Source: Ehretia macrophylla (taxonomy: Eukaryota; Streptophyta; Magnoliopsida; Boraginales; Ehretiaceae). From it: a stretch of DNA of 64,000 nt. The position numbers and the translations under genes are program-made. The notes under the pieces were generated by a model. The model worked only from the letters and a program-made list of their open reading frames with translations, did no database searches and was not told the DNA's origin. The stretch's first letter is position 1. Each line of letters begins with the position of its first letter. Shown in pieces: positions 35,446 to 47,732 of the stretch. The stretch covers positions 4,560,501 to 4,624,500 of the forward strand of contig CM075780.1 in assembly GCA_037974665.1 (NCBI GenBank). Direction: 5' to 3'.

Positions 35446-36001
35446 CTTTTCAATATTTTTTGCCCTGGTTAGGGTTGCCAAGATACTTTATCCACCAAAT
35501 CTATATTACCGAATCCCACGGAACATTCGGCAGGACAACATCGCTTCACGTAGAGGTTGGGCCTGCAAACCGAGGGCATTGGGTTTGTGACTAGGTCTTC
35601 GTCGCTCCGGTGCCCATAACTATTGATCCATAATGAGTTACGTGGCGCACAGCGTACCGTTGCAAAGCTCTCTGAGAGCTCTACGACGGGGGCAGCTAGC
35701 TTGATCGCTGTGCCCTTTTTGGAGCCCAAAATCGAATATTTTCATAAATTTCAGGCCACTTTTCTTCTTTTGCTATGTTTTTCCGTCCCGTATCGTACGT
35801 CGTAAACTGTTAAAAGGTCGACAACGTAACTTGCGGGACATCAGAGGCCCCTAAAACGTGTCGATATCTCGTCTTGCTAGGTTGCTGCATTGTTGAAGCG
35901 GATGGGTTATCGTTAAGCCCATTGGGCTTTCTGAATGGGCCATCTCTCTAGCTGGTACTGTGAACCGTTAACACAAATAGGAATTGTGCCCTCAACATGA
36001 C

Positions 36002-36120
36002 CGGTGCGATCATACTAGAACTAATGCACCGGATCACATCAGAACTCCGAAGTTGAGCGTGCTTGGGCGAGAGTCGTACTAGGATAGGTGACCCCCTAGG
36101 AAGTCCTCGTGTTGCACCCC
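36002..36120 (+). rRNA. 5S rRNA gene, copy 51 (type B)
   Basis: Changes: C15T, C18A, A74C, G85A, G97A. The TATA-like word is ACAAATAGG. Confidence 0.91.
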
Positions 36121-36673
36121 ATTTTCAATTTTTTTTGCCCTGGTTACAGTTGCCAAGATACTTTATCCACCAAATCTCTATTACCGAATCCCACGGAACA
36201 TTAGGCAAAACAACATCGCTTTACGTAGAGGTTGGGCCCGCCAACCGAGGGCGTAGGGTTTATGACCAGGTCTCCGTCGCTCCGGTGCCCATAACTTTTG
36301 ATCCGTAATGAGTTACGCGGGGCACAGCATACCGTTGCAAAGCTCTCTGAGAGCTCTACGACGGGGGCAGCCAGCTTGCTCGCTGTGCCCATTTTTGGAG
36401 CCCAAAATCGAATGTTTTCATCAGTTTCAGGCCACCTGTATTCTTTTGCTATGTTTTTCCATCCCGGATCGTACGTCGTGAACTATTAAAAGGACGACAA
36501 CCTGACTCGCGGGATATCAGAGGGCCCTACAACGTGTCGATCGTTTTGCGAGGATGCTGCGTTGTTGAAGCAGATGGGTTGTCGTTAAGCACATTGGGCC
36601 TTCTGAATGGGCCATCTCTCTAGCTGGGACTGTGAACCGTTAACACATATAGGAATTCTACCCTAAACTTGAC

Positions 36674-36792
36674 CGGTGCGATCATACCAGTTCTAATACA
36701 CCGGATCACATCAGAATTCGGAAGTTGAGCGTGCTTGGGCGAGAGTAGTACTAGGATGGGCGTCCCCTCGGGAAGTCCTCGTGTTGTACCCC
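36674..36792 (+). rRNA. 5S rRNA gene, copy 52 (type B, many changes)
   Basis: Ten changes: C18T, A19T, G25A, C44T, C47G, T88C, A90T, C95T, T96C, C114T. Box C is damaged. A19T, G25A, C44T, C47G, C95T and C114T recur in copy 54. Confidence 0.87.
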
Positions 36793-37349
36793 ATTTTCAA
36801 TTTTTTTTGCCCTGGTTAGGGTTGCCAAGATACTTTATCCACCAAATCTATATTACCGAATCCCACGGAACATTAGGCAAGACAACATCGCTTCACGTAG
36901 AGGCCGGGCCCACAAACCGAGGACGTAGGGTTTGTGACTAGGTCTCCGTCGCTCCCGTGCCAATAACTTTTGATCCGTAAGGAGTTACGCGGCGCACAAC
37001 ATACCATTGCAAAGCACTCTGAGAGCTCTACGACGGAGGCAGCCAGCTTGCTCGCGGTGCCCGTATTTGGAGCCCAAAATCAAACGTTTTCATTAGTTTC
37101 AGGCCACCATTCTTCTTTTGCTTTGTTTTTCCATCCCGGATCGTACGTCGTGAACTGCTAAAAGGACGACAACCAGACTCGTGGGATATCTGAGGGCCCT
37201 ACTACGTGTCGATATCTCGTCTTGTGAGGATGTTGCGTTGTTGAAGCAGATGAGTTGTCGTTAAGCCCATTGGGCCTTTTGAATGGAACATCTCTCTTGG
37301 CTGGGACTGTGAATCGTTAACACATAAAGGAATTGTGCCTCAACATGAC

Positions 37350-37468
37350 AGGTGCGATCATACCAGCACTAATGCACCGGATCCCATTAGAACTCCGAAG
37401 CTAAGCGTGCTTGGGCAAGAGTAGTACTAGGATGGCTAACCCCCTCGGAAGTGCTCGTGTTGCACCCC
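37350..37468 (+). rRNA. 5S rRNA gene, copy 53 (type A)
   Basis: Changes: C39T, T52C, G68A, G87C, G89A, G97C, C104G. Its upstream spacer is almost the same as that of copy 50, 2023 bp before it, but its GC element is kept. Confidence 0.9.
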
Positions 37469-38025
37469 CTTTTCAATATTTTTTGCCCTGGTTAGGGTTG
37501 CCAAGATACTTTATCCACCAAATCTATATTACCGAATCCCACGGAACATTCGGCAGGACAACATCGCTTCACGTAGAGGCTGGGCCTGCAAACCGAGGGC
37601 ATTGGGTTTGTGACTAGGTCTTCGTCGCTCCCGTGCCAATAACTTTTGATCCGTAAGGAGTTACGCGGCGCACAACATACCATTGCAAAGCACTCTGAGA
37701 GCTCTACGACGGGGGCAACCAGCTTGCTCGCTGTGCCCGTTTTTGGAGCCCAAAATCGAATGTTTTCATCAGTTTCAGACCACCTGTCTTCTTTTGCTAT
37801 GCTTTTCCATCCCGGATCGTACGTCGTGAACTGTTAAAAGGACGACAACCTGACTCGCGGGATATCAGAGGGCCCTACAACATGTCGATATCTCGTCTTG
37901 CGAGGATGCTGCGTTGTTGAAGCAGATGGGTTGTCGTTAAGCCCATTGGGCCTTCTGAATGGGCCATCCCTCTAGCTAGGACTGTGAACCGTTAACACAT
38001 ATAGGAATTGTACCCTCAACATGAC

Positions 38026-38144
38026 CGGTGCGATCATACCAGCTCTAATACACCGGATCACATCAGAATTCGGAAGTTGAGCGTGCTTGGGCGAGAGTAG
38101 TACTAGGATGGGTGACCACTTGGGAAGTCCTCGTGTTGTACCCC
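38026..38144 (+). rRNA. 5S rRNA gene, copy 54 (type B)
   Basis: Changes: A19T, G25A, C44T, C47G, C93A, C95T, C114T. Confidence 0.9.
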
Positions 38145-38695
38145 ATTTTCAATTTCTTTTGCCCGGGTTAGGGTTGCCAAGATACTTTAACCACCAAATC
38201 TATATTACTGAATCCCACAGAACATTAGGCAAGACAACATCTCTTCACGTAGAGGCTGGGCACACAAACCGAGGGCGTAGGGTTTGTGACCAGGTCTCTG
38301 TCGCTCCGGTGACCATTACTTTTGATCCGTAAGGAGTTACATGGTGCACAGCATACCGTTGCAAAGCTCTTTGACAGCTCTACGACTGGGGCAGCCAACT
38401 TGCTCGTGGTGCTCGTATTTGGAGACCAAAATCGAACGTTTTCATTAGTTTCAGGCCACCTTTCTTCTTTTGCTTTGTTTTTCCGTCTCGGATCGTACGT
38501 CGCGAACTGTTAAAAGGATGACAACCTGACTCGCGGGACATCAGAGGGCCATACAACGTGTCGATATCTTGTCTTGCGAGGATGCTGCGTTGTTGATGCA
38601 GATGGGTTGTCGTTAAGCCCATTGAGCCTTTTGAATGGGCCATCTCTCTAGGCTGGGACTGTGAACCGTTAACACAAAAGTGCCCTCAACATGAT

Positions 38696-38814
38696 AGGTT
38701 CAATCATACCAGCACTAATGCACAGGATACCATCAGAACTCCGAAGTTAAGTGTGCTTGGGCGAGAGTAGTACTGGGATGGGTTACCCCTTAGGAAGTCC
38801 TCGTGTTGCACCCC
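38696..38814 (+). rRNA. 5S rRNA gene, copy 55 (type A, promoter deletion)
   Basis: The leader reads CACAAAAGTGCCC: seven bases are lost and the TATA-like word is destroyed. The gene has nine changes: G5T, G7A, C29A, C34A, C57T, A80G, G89T, C95T, G97A; -1 is T. Probably silent. Confidence 0.85.
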
Positions 38815-39371
38815 CTTTTCTATTTTTTTTGCCCTGGTTAGGGTTGCCAAGATACTTTATCCACCAAATCTATATTACCGAATCCCACGGAACATTAGGC
38901 AAGACAACATCGCTTCACGTAGAGGCTGGGCCCGCAAACCGAGGACGTAGGGTTTGTGACTAGGTCTGCGTCGCTCCCGTGCCCATAACTTTTGATCCGT
39001 AAGGAGTTACGCGGCGCACAACATACCATTGCAAAGCTCTCTGAGAGCTCTAAGACGAGGGCAGCTAGCTTGCTCGCTTTGCCCGTTTTTGGAGCCCAAA
39101 ATCGAATGTTTTCATCAGTTTCAGACCACCTGTCTTCTTTTGCTCTGTTTTTCAGTCCCGGATCGTACGTCATGAACTGTTAAAAGGACGACAACCTGAC
39201 TCGCGGGACATCAGAGGGCCATACAACGTGTCGATATCTCGTCTTGCGAGGATACTGCGTTGTTGAAGCGGATGGGTTATCGTTAAGCCCATTGGGACTT
39301 TTGAATGGGCCATCTCTCTAGCTGGGACTGTGAACTGTTAACACATATAGGAATTGTGCCCTCAACATAAC

Positions 39372-39490
39372 CGGTGCGATCATACCAGCACTAATGCACC
39401 GAATCACATCAGAACTCCGAAGTTGAGCGTGCTTGGGCGAGAGTAGTCCTAGGATGGGTGACCACCTTGGAAGTCCTTGTGTTGCGCCCC
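39372..39490 (+). rRNA. 5S rRNA gene, copy 56 (type B)
   Basis: Changes: G31A, A77C, C93A, G97T, C107T, A115G. Confidence 0.9.
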
Positions 39491-40047
39491 CTTTTCAATT
39501 TTTTTTGCCCTGGTTAGGGTTGCCAAGATACTTTATCCACCAAATCTCTATTACCGAATCCCACGGAACATTAGGCAGGACAACATCGCTTCACGTAGAG
39601 GCTGGGCCCGCAAACCGAGGGTGTAGGATTTGTGACCAGGTCTCCGTTGCTCCGGTGCCCATAACTTTTGATCCGTAAGGAGTTGCGCGGCACACAGCAT
39701 ACCGTTGCAAAGCTCTCTGAGAGCTCTACGACGGGGGTAGCCAGCTTGCTCGATTTGCCCATTTTTTGAGCCTAAAATCGAACTTTTTCATTAGTTTCAG
39801 GCCACTTTTCTTCTTTTGCTTTGTTTTTCCGTCTCGGATCGTACGTCGTGAACTGTTAAAAGGACGACAACCTGACTCGCGAGATTTCAGAGGGCCCTAC
39901 GACGTGTCGATATCATGTCTTACGAGGATGCTGCATTGTTGAAACGGATGGGTTATCGTTAAGACCATTAGGCCTTCTGAATGGGCAATCTCTCTAGCTG
40001 GGATTGTGAACCGTTAACACACATAGGAATTGTTCCCTCAACATGAC

Positions 40048-40166
40048 CAGTGCGATCATACCAGCACTAATGCACCTGATCCCATCAGAACTCTGACGTT
40101 AAGTGTGCTTGGGCGAGAGTAGTACTAGGATGGGTGGCCCACTGGGAAGTCCTCGTGTTGCACCCC
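40048..40166 (+). rRNA. 5S rRNA gene, copy 57 (type A)
   Basis: Changes: G2A, G30T, C47T, A50C, C57T, A90G, C94A. It starts with C although its body is type A. Confidence 0.9.
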
Positions 40167-40724
40167 ATTTTCAATTTTTTTTGCCCTGGTTAGGGTTGCC
40201 AAGATACTTTATCCACCAAATTTTTATTACCGAATCCCACGGAACATTAGGCAAGACAACATCGCTTCACGTAGAGGATGGGCCCGTAAACCGAGGGCGT
40301 AGGGTTTGTGACCAGGTCTCCGTCGCTCCGGTGCCCATAACTTTTGATCTGTAAGGAGTAACGCGGCGCACAACATACAGTTGCAAAGCTGTCTGAGAGC
40401 TCTACGATGGGGGCAGCTAGCTTGCTCCCTGTACCCCTTTTTGGAGCCCAAAATCGATCGTTTTCATCAGTTTCAGGCCACTTTTCTTCTTTTGCTCTGT
40501 TTTTCCGTCCCAGATCGTACGTCGTGGACTGTTAAAAGGACGACAACCAGACTTGCGGGACATCAGAGGGCCCTGCAACGTGTTGATATCACGTATTGCG
40601 AGGATACTGTGTTGTTGAAGCAGATGGGTTGTCGTTAAGCCCATTGGGCCTTTTGAATGGGCCATCTCTCTAGGCTGGCACTGTGAACCGTTAACACATA
40701 AAGGAATTGTTCCCTCAACATGAC

Positions 40725-40843
40725 AGGTGCGATCATACCAGCACTAATGCACCAGATCCCATTAGAACTCCGAAGTTAAGCGTGCTCGGGCGAGAGTAGT
40801 ACTATGATGGGTGACCCCCTCGGTGGTCCTCGTGTTGCACCCC
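40725..40843 (+). rRNA. 5S rRNA gene, copy 58 (type A)
   Basis: Changes: G30A, C39T, T63C, G81T, G97C, A100T, A101G. The GC element reads TTCCC. Confidence 0.9.
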
Positions 40844-41400
40844 ATTTTCAATTTTTTTTGCCCTGGTTAGGGTTGCCAAGATACTTTATCCAAAAAATCT
40901 ATATTACCGAATCCCACGGAACATTAGGCAAGACAACATCGCTTCACGTAGAGGCTGGGCCCGCAAACCGAGGGAGTAGGGTTTGTGACCAAGTCTCCGT
41001 CGCTCCGGTGCCCATAACTTTTGATCCGTAAGGAGTTATGCGGCGCACAACATACCGTTGTAAAGCTCTCTGAGAGCTCTACGACGAGGATAGCTAGCTA
41101 GCTCACTGTGCCCATTTTCGGAGCCCAAAATCGAACGTTTTCATTAGTTTCAGGCCACTTTTCTACTTTTGCTCTGTTTTTCCATCCCGGATCGTACGTC
41201 GTGAACAGTTAAAAGGATGACAACCTGACTTGCGGGATATCAGAGGGCCGTACAACGTGTCAATATCGCGTCTTACGAGGATGCTGCTTTGTTAAAGCTG
41301 ATGGGTTGTCGTTAAGCCCATTGGTCCTTCTGAATTGGCCATCTCTCTAGCTGGGACTGTGAACCGTTAACACATATAGGAATTGTGCCCTCAACATGAC

Positions 41401-41511
41401 CGGTGCGATCATACAAGCACTAAAGCACCGGATCACATCAGAACTCCGAATTTGAGCGTGCTTGGGCGAGAGTAGTACTAGGATGGGTGACCCCCTGGGA
41501 AGTCCTCGTGT
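41401..41511 (+). pseudogene. 5S pseudogene, copy 59: 3' end fused to spacer
   Basis: The gene runs normally to nt 111 (CTCGTGT) and then continues as CGATATCAC, which belongs about 420 bp further on in a normal spacer. The last 8 nt of the gene, the terminator and three quarters of the spacer are lost, about 425 bp. GTGT occurs at both deletion ends. Helix I cannot form, and transcription would read on into the next unit. Changes: C15A, T24A, G51T; type B. Confidence 0.93.
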
Positions 41512-41651
41512 CGATATCACGTCTTACGAGGATGCGTCATTGTTGAAGCAGATGGGTTGTTGTTAAGCCCATTGGTCCATCTGAATGGGCCATCTTTTTA
41601 GTTGGGACTTTGAACCGTTAACACATATAGGAATTGTGCCCTCAACATGAC
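41512..41651 (+). other. Remnant 140-bp spacer between copies 59 and 60
   Basis: Holds only the distal spacer part (ATATCAC block, TGGGCC region, promoter). Two changes touch the second half of the hairpin region (GGTCCATCTG). No T-run of the usual kind is left between the two genes apart from a T5 near 41595. Confidence 0.85.
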
Positions 41652-41770
41652 CGGTGCGATCATACCAGCACTAATGCACTAGATCACATCAGAACTCCGA
41701 AGTTGAGCGTGCTTGGGCGAGAGCAGTACCAAGATGGGTAACCCCCTGGGAAGGTCTCGTGTTGCACCCC
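41652..41770 (+). rRNA. 5S rRNA gene, copy 60 (type B)
   Basis: Lies only 251 bp after the start of copy 59. Changes: C29T, G30A, T73C, T79C, G81A, G89A, T103G, C104T. Confidence 0.89.
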
Positions 41771-42327
41771 CTTTTCAATTATTTTTGCCCTGGTTAGTGT
41801 TGCCAAGATACTTTATCCACCAAATCCCTATTACCGAATCCCACGGAACATTAGGCAAGATAACATCGCTTCACGTAGAGGTTGGGCCCGCAAACCAAGG
41901 GCGTAGGGTTTATGACCAGGTCTCCGTCGCTCCGGTGCCCATAACTTTTGATCCGTAAGGAGTTACGCGGCGCACAGCATATCGTAGCAAAGCTCTTTGA
42001 GAGCTCAACGACGGGGGTTGCAAGCTTGCTCGCTGTGCCCGTTTTTGGAGCCCAAAATTGAATGTTTTCATCAGTTTCAGGCCAATTTTCTTCTTTTGCT
42101 CTATTTTTTCGTCCTGGATAGTACGTCGTGAACTGTTAAAAGGACGACAACCTGACTCGCGGGACATCAGAGGGCCCTACAACGTGTCGATATCACGCCT
42201 TGCGAGGATGCTGCATTGTTCATGAGGATGGGTTATCGTTAAGCCCATTGGGCCTTCTGAATAGGCCATCTCTCTAGCTGGGATTGTGAACCGTTAACAC
42301 ATAAAGGAATTTTGCCCTCAACATGAC

Positions 42328-42445
42328 AGGTGCGATCATACCCGCACTAATGCACCAGATCCCATCAGAACTCCGAAGTTAAGCGCGCTTAGGCGAAAGT
42401 AGTAGTAGGATGGGTGACCCCTGGGAAGTCCTCGTGTTGCACCCT
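42328..42445 (+). rRNA. 5S rRNA gene, copy 61 (type A, 1-nt deletion)
   Basis: 118 nt: one C of the C-run at 91-95 is missing, next to box C. Changes: A16C, G30A, T59C, G64A, G70A, C78G, C119T. Confidence 0.85.
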
Positions 42446-43002
42446 CTTTTCATTTTTTTTTTGCCCTGGTTAGGGTTGCCAAGATACTTTATCCACCAAA
42501 TCTATATTACCGAATCCCACGGAACATTAGGCAAGACAACATCGCTTCACGTAGAGGCTGGGCCCGCAAACCGAGGGTGTAGGGTTTGTGACAAAGTCTC
42601 CATTGCTCCGGTGCCCATAAATTTTGATCCGTAAGGAGTTACTCGGCGCACAGCATACCGATGTAAAGATCTCTGAGAGCTCTACGACGGGGATAGCTAG
42701 CTTGCTCGCTGTGCCCATTTTGGAGCCCAAAATCGAACGTTTTCATCAGTTTTAGTCGACTTTTCTTCTTTTGCTCTATTTTTCTGTCCCGGATCGTACG
42801 TCGTGAATTGTTAAAAGGACGACAACTGGACTCGCGGGACATCAGAGGGCCCTACAATGTTTTAATATCGCGTTTTACGAGGATGCTGCATTGTTAAAGT
42901 AGATGGGTTGTCGTTCAGCCCATTGGGCCTTCTGAATGGGCCATCTCTCTAGTTGGGACTGTGAACCGTTAACGCATATAGAAATTGTGGCCTCCACATG
43001 AC

Positions 43003-43121
43003 AAGTGCAATCATACCAGCACTAATGCACCGGATCCCATCAGAACTCTGAAGTTAAGCGTGCTTGGGTGAGAGTAGTACTAAGATGGGTGACCCCCTGG
43101 GAAGTCCTCGTGTTGCACCCC
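43003..43121 (+). rRNA. 5S rRNA gene, copy 62 (type A)
   Basis: Changes: G2A, G7A, C47T, C67T, G81A, all transitions. The leader has GTGGCC instead of GTGCCC. Confidence 0.91.
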
Positions 43122-43678
43122 CTTTTCAATTTTTTTTGCCCTGGTTAGGGTTGCCAAGATACATTATACACCAAGTCTATATTACCGAATCCCACGGAAC
43201 ATTAGGCAAGACAACATCGCTTCACGTAGAGGCTAGGCTCGCAAACCGAGGGCGTAGGGTTTGTGACCAGGTCTCCGTTGCTCCGGTGCCCATAACTTTT
43301 GATCTGTAAGGAGTTACACGGCGCACAGCAAACCGTTGCAAAGCTCTTTGAGAGCTCTACGACAGGGGCAGCGAGCTTGCTCACTGTGCCCCTTTTTGGA
43401 GCCCAAAATCGAACGTTTTCATCAGTTTCAAGCCACTCTTCTTCTTTTGCTCTATTTTTCCGTACCGGATCGTACATCGTGAACTGTTAAAAGGAAAACA
43501 ACCTGACTCGCGGGACATCAGAGGGCCCTACAACGTGTCGATATCACGTCTTGCGAGGATGCTGCATTGTTGAAGTGGTTGGGTTGTCGTTAAGCCCATT
43601 GGGCCTTTTGAATAGGCCATCACTCTAATTGGGAGTGTGAACCGTTAACACATATAGGAATTGTGCCCTCAACATGAC

Positions 43679-43797
43679 CGGTGCGGTCATACCAGCACTA
43701 ATGCACCGGATCACATCAGAACTCCGAAGTTGAGCGTGCTTGGGCGAGAGTAGTACTTGGATGGGTGACCCCCTGGGAAGTCCTCATGTTGCACCCT
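43679..43797 (+). rRNA. 5S rRNA gene, copy 63 (type B)
   Basis: Changes: A8G, A80T, G108A, C119T. Confidence 0.92.
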
Positions 43798-44354
43798 ATT
43801 TTCAATTTTTTTTTCCCGGGTTAGGGTTGCCAAGGTACTTTATCCACCAAATCTCTATCACTGAATCCCACGGAACATTGGCCAAGACAACTTCGCTTCA
43901 CGTAGAGGCTGGGCCCGCAAACCGAGGGTATAGGGTTTGTGACCAGGTCTCTGTCGCTCCGGTGCCACTAACTTTTGATCCGTAAGGAGTTACGCTGCGC
44001 ACATCATACCGTAGCAAAGCTCTCTGAGAAGTCAACGACGGGGGAAGTTAGCTTGCTCGCTGTGCCCATTTATGGAGCCCAAAATTGAATGTTTTCATCA
44101 GTTTTAGGCCACTTTTCTTCTTTTGCTCTATTTTTTCGTCCCGGATCGTACGTCATGAACTGTTAAAAGGATGACAACCTAACTCACGTGACATCAGAGG
44201 GCCCTACAACGTGTCGATATCACGCCTTGCGAGGATGCTGCATTGTTGAAGCGGATGGGTTGTCGTTAAGCCCATTGGGCCTTCTGAATTGGCCATCTCT
44301 CTAGCTGGGACTGTGAACCGTTAACACATATAGGAATTGTGCCCTCAACATGAT

Positions 44355-44473
44355 AGGTGCGATCATACCAGCACTAATGCACCGGATCCCATCAGAACTC
44401 TGAAGTTGAGCGTGCTTGGGCGAGAATAGTACTAGGATGGGTGACCCCCTGGGAAGTCCTCGTGTTGCACCCC
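44355..44473 (+). rRNA. 5S rRNA gene, copy 64 (C35/G54 recombinant)
   Basis: C35 of type A with G54 of type B. Otherwise only C47T and G72A; -1 is T. The spacer after it shares unusual details near 44620-44635 with those after copies 68 and 69. Confidence 0.92.
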
Positions 44474-45030
44474 CTTTTCAATATTTTTTGCCCTGGTTAG
44501 GGTTGCCAAGATACTTTATCCACCAAATCTCTATTACTGAATCCCACGAAACATTGGGCAAGACAACTTCGTTTTACGTAGAGGCTAGGCCCGCTAACCG
44601 AGGGCGTAGGATTTGTGACCAGGAATCAGTGGCTCCGGTGCCCATAACTTTTGATCCGTAAGGAGTTACGCGACGTACAGCATACCGTTACAATGCTCTC
44701 TTAGAGCTCTACTAGAGGGGCAGCCAGCATGCTCGCTGTGTCTATTTTTGGACCATAAAATCGAACGTTTTCATTAGTTTCAGGCCAGTTTTCCTATTTT
44801 TCTCTGTTTTTCCGTCCCGGATCGTACGTCGTGAACTGTTAAAAGGACGACAACCTGACTCGCGGGACATCAGAGGGCCCTTCAACGTGTCGATATCACA
44901 TCTATCGAGGATGCTGCATTGTTGAAGCGGATGGGTTGTCGTTAAGCCCATTGGGTCTTCCGAATGGGCCATCTCTCTAGCTGGGACTGTGAACCGTTAA
45001 CACATATAGGAATTGTGCCCTCAACATGAC

Positions 45031-45149
45031 CGGTGCGATCATACCAGCACTAATGCACCGGATCACATCAGAACTCCGAAGTTGAGCGTGCTTGGGCGAG
45101 AGTAGTACTAGGATGGGTGACCCCCTTGGAAGTCCTTGTGTTGCACCCC
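45031..45149 (+). rRNA. 5S rRNA gene, copy 65 (type B)
   Basis: Only G97T and C107T besides the type bases, with full boxes A and C and promoter. A good candidate for activity among type B copies. Confidence 0.94.
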
Positions 45150-45705
45150 CTTTTCAATTTTTTTTGCCCTGGTTAGGGTTGCCATGATACTTTATCCACA
45201 AAATCTCTATTACCGAATCCCACGGAACACTATGCAAGACAACATCGCTTCACGTAGAGGCTGGGCCCGCAAACCGAGGGCATAGGGTTAGTGACCAGGT
45301 CTCCGTCGCTCCGGTGCCCATAACTTTTGATCCGTAAAGAGTTACGCGGCGCACAACATACCGTTGCAAAGCTCTCTAAGAGCTCTACGTCGGGGGAAGC
45401 AAGTTTCCTCGCTGTACCCTTTTTGGAGCCCAAAATCAAACGTTTTCATCAGTTTCAGGTCACTTTTCTTCTTTTGCTCTATTTTTTCATCCCGGATCGT
45501 AGGTCGTGAACTGTTAAAAGGATGACAACCTGACTCGTGGCACATCAGAGGGCCCTACAACTTGTCGATATCACGTCTTGCGAGGATGCTGCATTGTTGA
45601 AGCGGATGGGTTGTCGTTAAGCCCATTGGGCCTTCTAAATGGGCCATCTCTCTAGCTGGGATTGTGAACCGTTAAAACATATAAGAATTGTGCCCTCAAC
45701 ATCAC

Positions 45706-45824
45706 AGGTGCGATCATACCAACACTAATGCACCGGATCCCATCAGAACTCCAAAGTTAAGCGTGCTTGGGCGAGAGTAGTACTAGGATGGATGACCCCC
45801 TGGGAAGTCCTCGTGTTGCACCTG
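45706..45824 (+). rRNA. 5S rRNA gene, copy 66 (type A)
   Basis: Changes: G17A, G48A, G87A, C118T, C119G. Upstream ATCAC replaces ATGAC. Confidence 0.91.
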
Positions 45825-46380
45825 CTTTTCAATTTTTTTTGCCTTGGTTAGGGTTGCCAAGATACTTTTTCCACCAAATCTATATTACTGAATCCCACGG
45901 AACATTGGGTAAGACAACTTCATTTTACGTAGAGGCTGGGCCCGCAAACCGAGGGCGTAGAGTTTGTGACCAGGTCTCCGTCGCTCCGGTGCCCATAACT
46001 TTTGATCCTTAAAGAGTTACGCGGCGCACAGCATACCGTTGTAAAGCACTTTGAGAGCTCTACGACGGGGGCAGCCAGCTTGCTTGCTGTGCCCTTTTCG
46101 GAGCCCAAAATCTAACGTTTTCATCAGTTTCAGGCCACATTTCTTCTTTTGCTCTGTTTTTCTGTCCCGGATCGTACGTCGTGAATTGGTAAACGGACGA
46201 CAACCTGACTCGTGGGACATCAGAGGGCCCTACAACTTGTCGATATCACGTCTTGCGAGGATACTGCATTGTTAAAGCGGATGGGTTGTCGTTAAGCCCA
46301 TTGGGCCTTCTGAATGGGCCATTTCTCTAGTTGGGACTGTGAATCGTTAACACATATAAAAATTGCGCCCTGAACATGAC

Positions 46381-46499
46381 CGGTGCGATCATACCAGCAC
46401 TAATGCACCGGATCACATCAGAACTCTGAAGTTGAGCGTGCATGGAGGAGAGTAGTACTAGGATGGGTAACCCCTTGGGAAGTCCTCTTGTTTCACCAC
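46381..46499 (+). rRNA. 5S rRNA gene, copy 67 (type B, many changes)
   Basis: Nine changes: C47T, T62A, G66A, C67G, G89A, C95T, G108T, G113T, C118A. Helix I is damaged at 113 and 118. Confidence 0.87.
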
Positions 46500-47056
46500 T
46501 TTTTCAATTTTTTTTGCCCTGGTTAAGGTTGCCAAGATACTTTATCGACCAAATCTCTATTACCGAATCCCACGGAACATTAGGCAAGACAACATCGCTT
46601 CACGTAGAGGCTGGGCCAGCAAACTAAGGGCGTAGGGTTTGTGTCCAGGTCTCCGTCGCTCTGGTGCCCATAACTTTTGATCAGTAAGGAGTTACGCGGC
46701 GCACAGCATACCGTAGCAAAGCTCTCTGAGAGCTCAACGACGGAGGAAGCTAGATTGCTCGTTGTGCCCATTTTTGGAGCCCAAAATTGAACATTTTCAT
46801 CAGTTTCAGGCCACTTTTCTTCTTTTGCTCTATTTTTTCATCCCGGATCGTACGTCGTGAACTGTTAAAAGGACGACAACCTGACTCACGGGACATCAGA
46901 GGGCCCTACAATGTGTCGATATCACGCCTTGCTAGGATGCTGCATTGTTGAAGCGGATGGGTTGTCGTTAAGCCCATTGGGCCTTCTGAATTGGCCATAT
47001 CTCTAGCTGGGACTGTGAACCGTTAACACATATAGGAATTGTGCCCTCAACATGAT

Positions 47057-47175
47057 AGGTGCGAACATACCAGCACTAATGCACCGGATCCCATCAGAAC
47101 TCTGAAGTTGAGTGTGCTTGGGCGAGAGTAGTACTAGGATGGGTGACCCCTTGGGAAGTCCTCGTGTTGCACCCC
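47057..47175 (+). rRNA. 5S rRNA gene, copy 68 (C35/G54 recombinant)
   Basis: Same haplotype as copy 64, 2702 bp upstream. Changes: T9A, C47T, C57T, C95T; -1 is T. Confidence 0.91.
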
Positions 47176-47732
47176 CTTTTCAATATTTTTTGCCCTGGTT
47201 AGGGTTGCCAAGATACTTTATCCACCAAATCTCTATTACTGAATCCCACGAAACATTGGGCAAGACAACTTTGTTTTACGTAGAGGCTGGGCCCGCAAAC
47301 CGAGGGCGTAGGATTTGTGACCAGGAATCCGTGGCTCCGGTGCCCATAACTTTTAATCCGTAAGGAGTTACGCGACGCACAGCATACCGTTACAATGCTC
47401 TCTTAGAGATCTACTACAGGGGCAGCCAGCATGCTCGCTTTGTCCATTTTTTGACCATAAAATCGAACGTTTTCATTAGTTTCAGGCCAGTTTTCCTGTT
47501 TTTCTATGTTTTTCCGTCCCGGATCGTACGTCGTGAACTGTTAAAGGGACGACAACCTGACTCGCGGGACATCAGAGGGCCCTTCAACGTGTCGATATCA
47601 CATCTATCGAGGATGCTGCATTGTTGAAGCGGATGGGTTGTCGTTAAGCCCATTGGGTCTTCCGAATGAGCCATCTCTCTAGCAGGGACTGTGAACCGTT
47701 AACACATATAGGAATTGAGCCTTCAACATGAC

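Larger units (their letters stand above)
45031..46499 (+). repeat. Three-unit block repeated at 48409-49875
   Basis: Copies 65, 66 and 67 correspond to 70, 71 and 72 at an offset of 3376-3378 bp. The spacers share rare words, such as CCACAAAATC early in the first spacer and a missing base pair pattern before the third gene. Confidence 0.7.
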
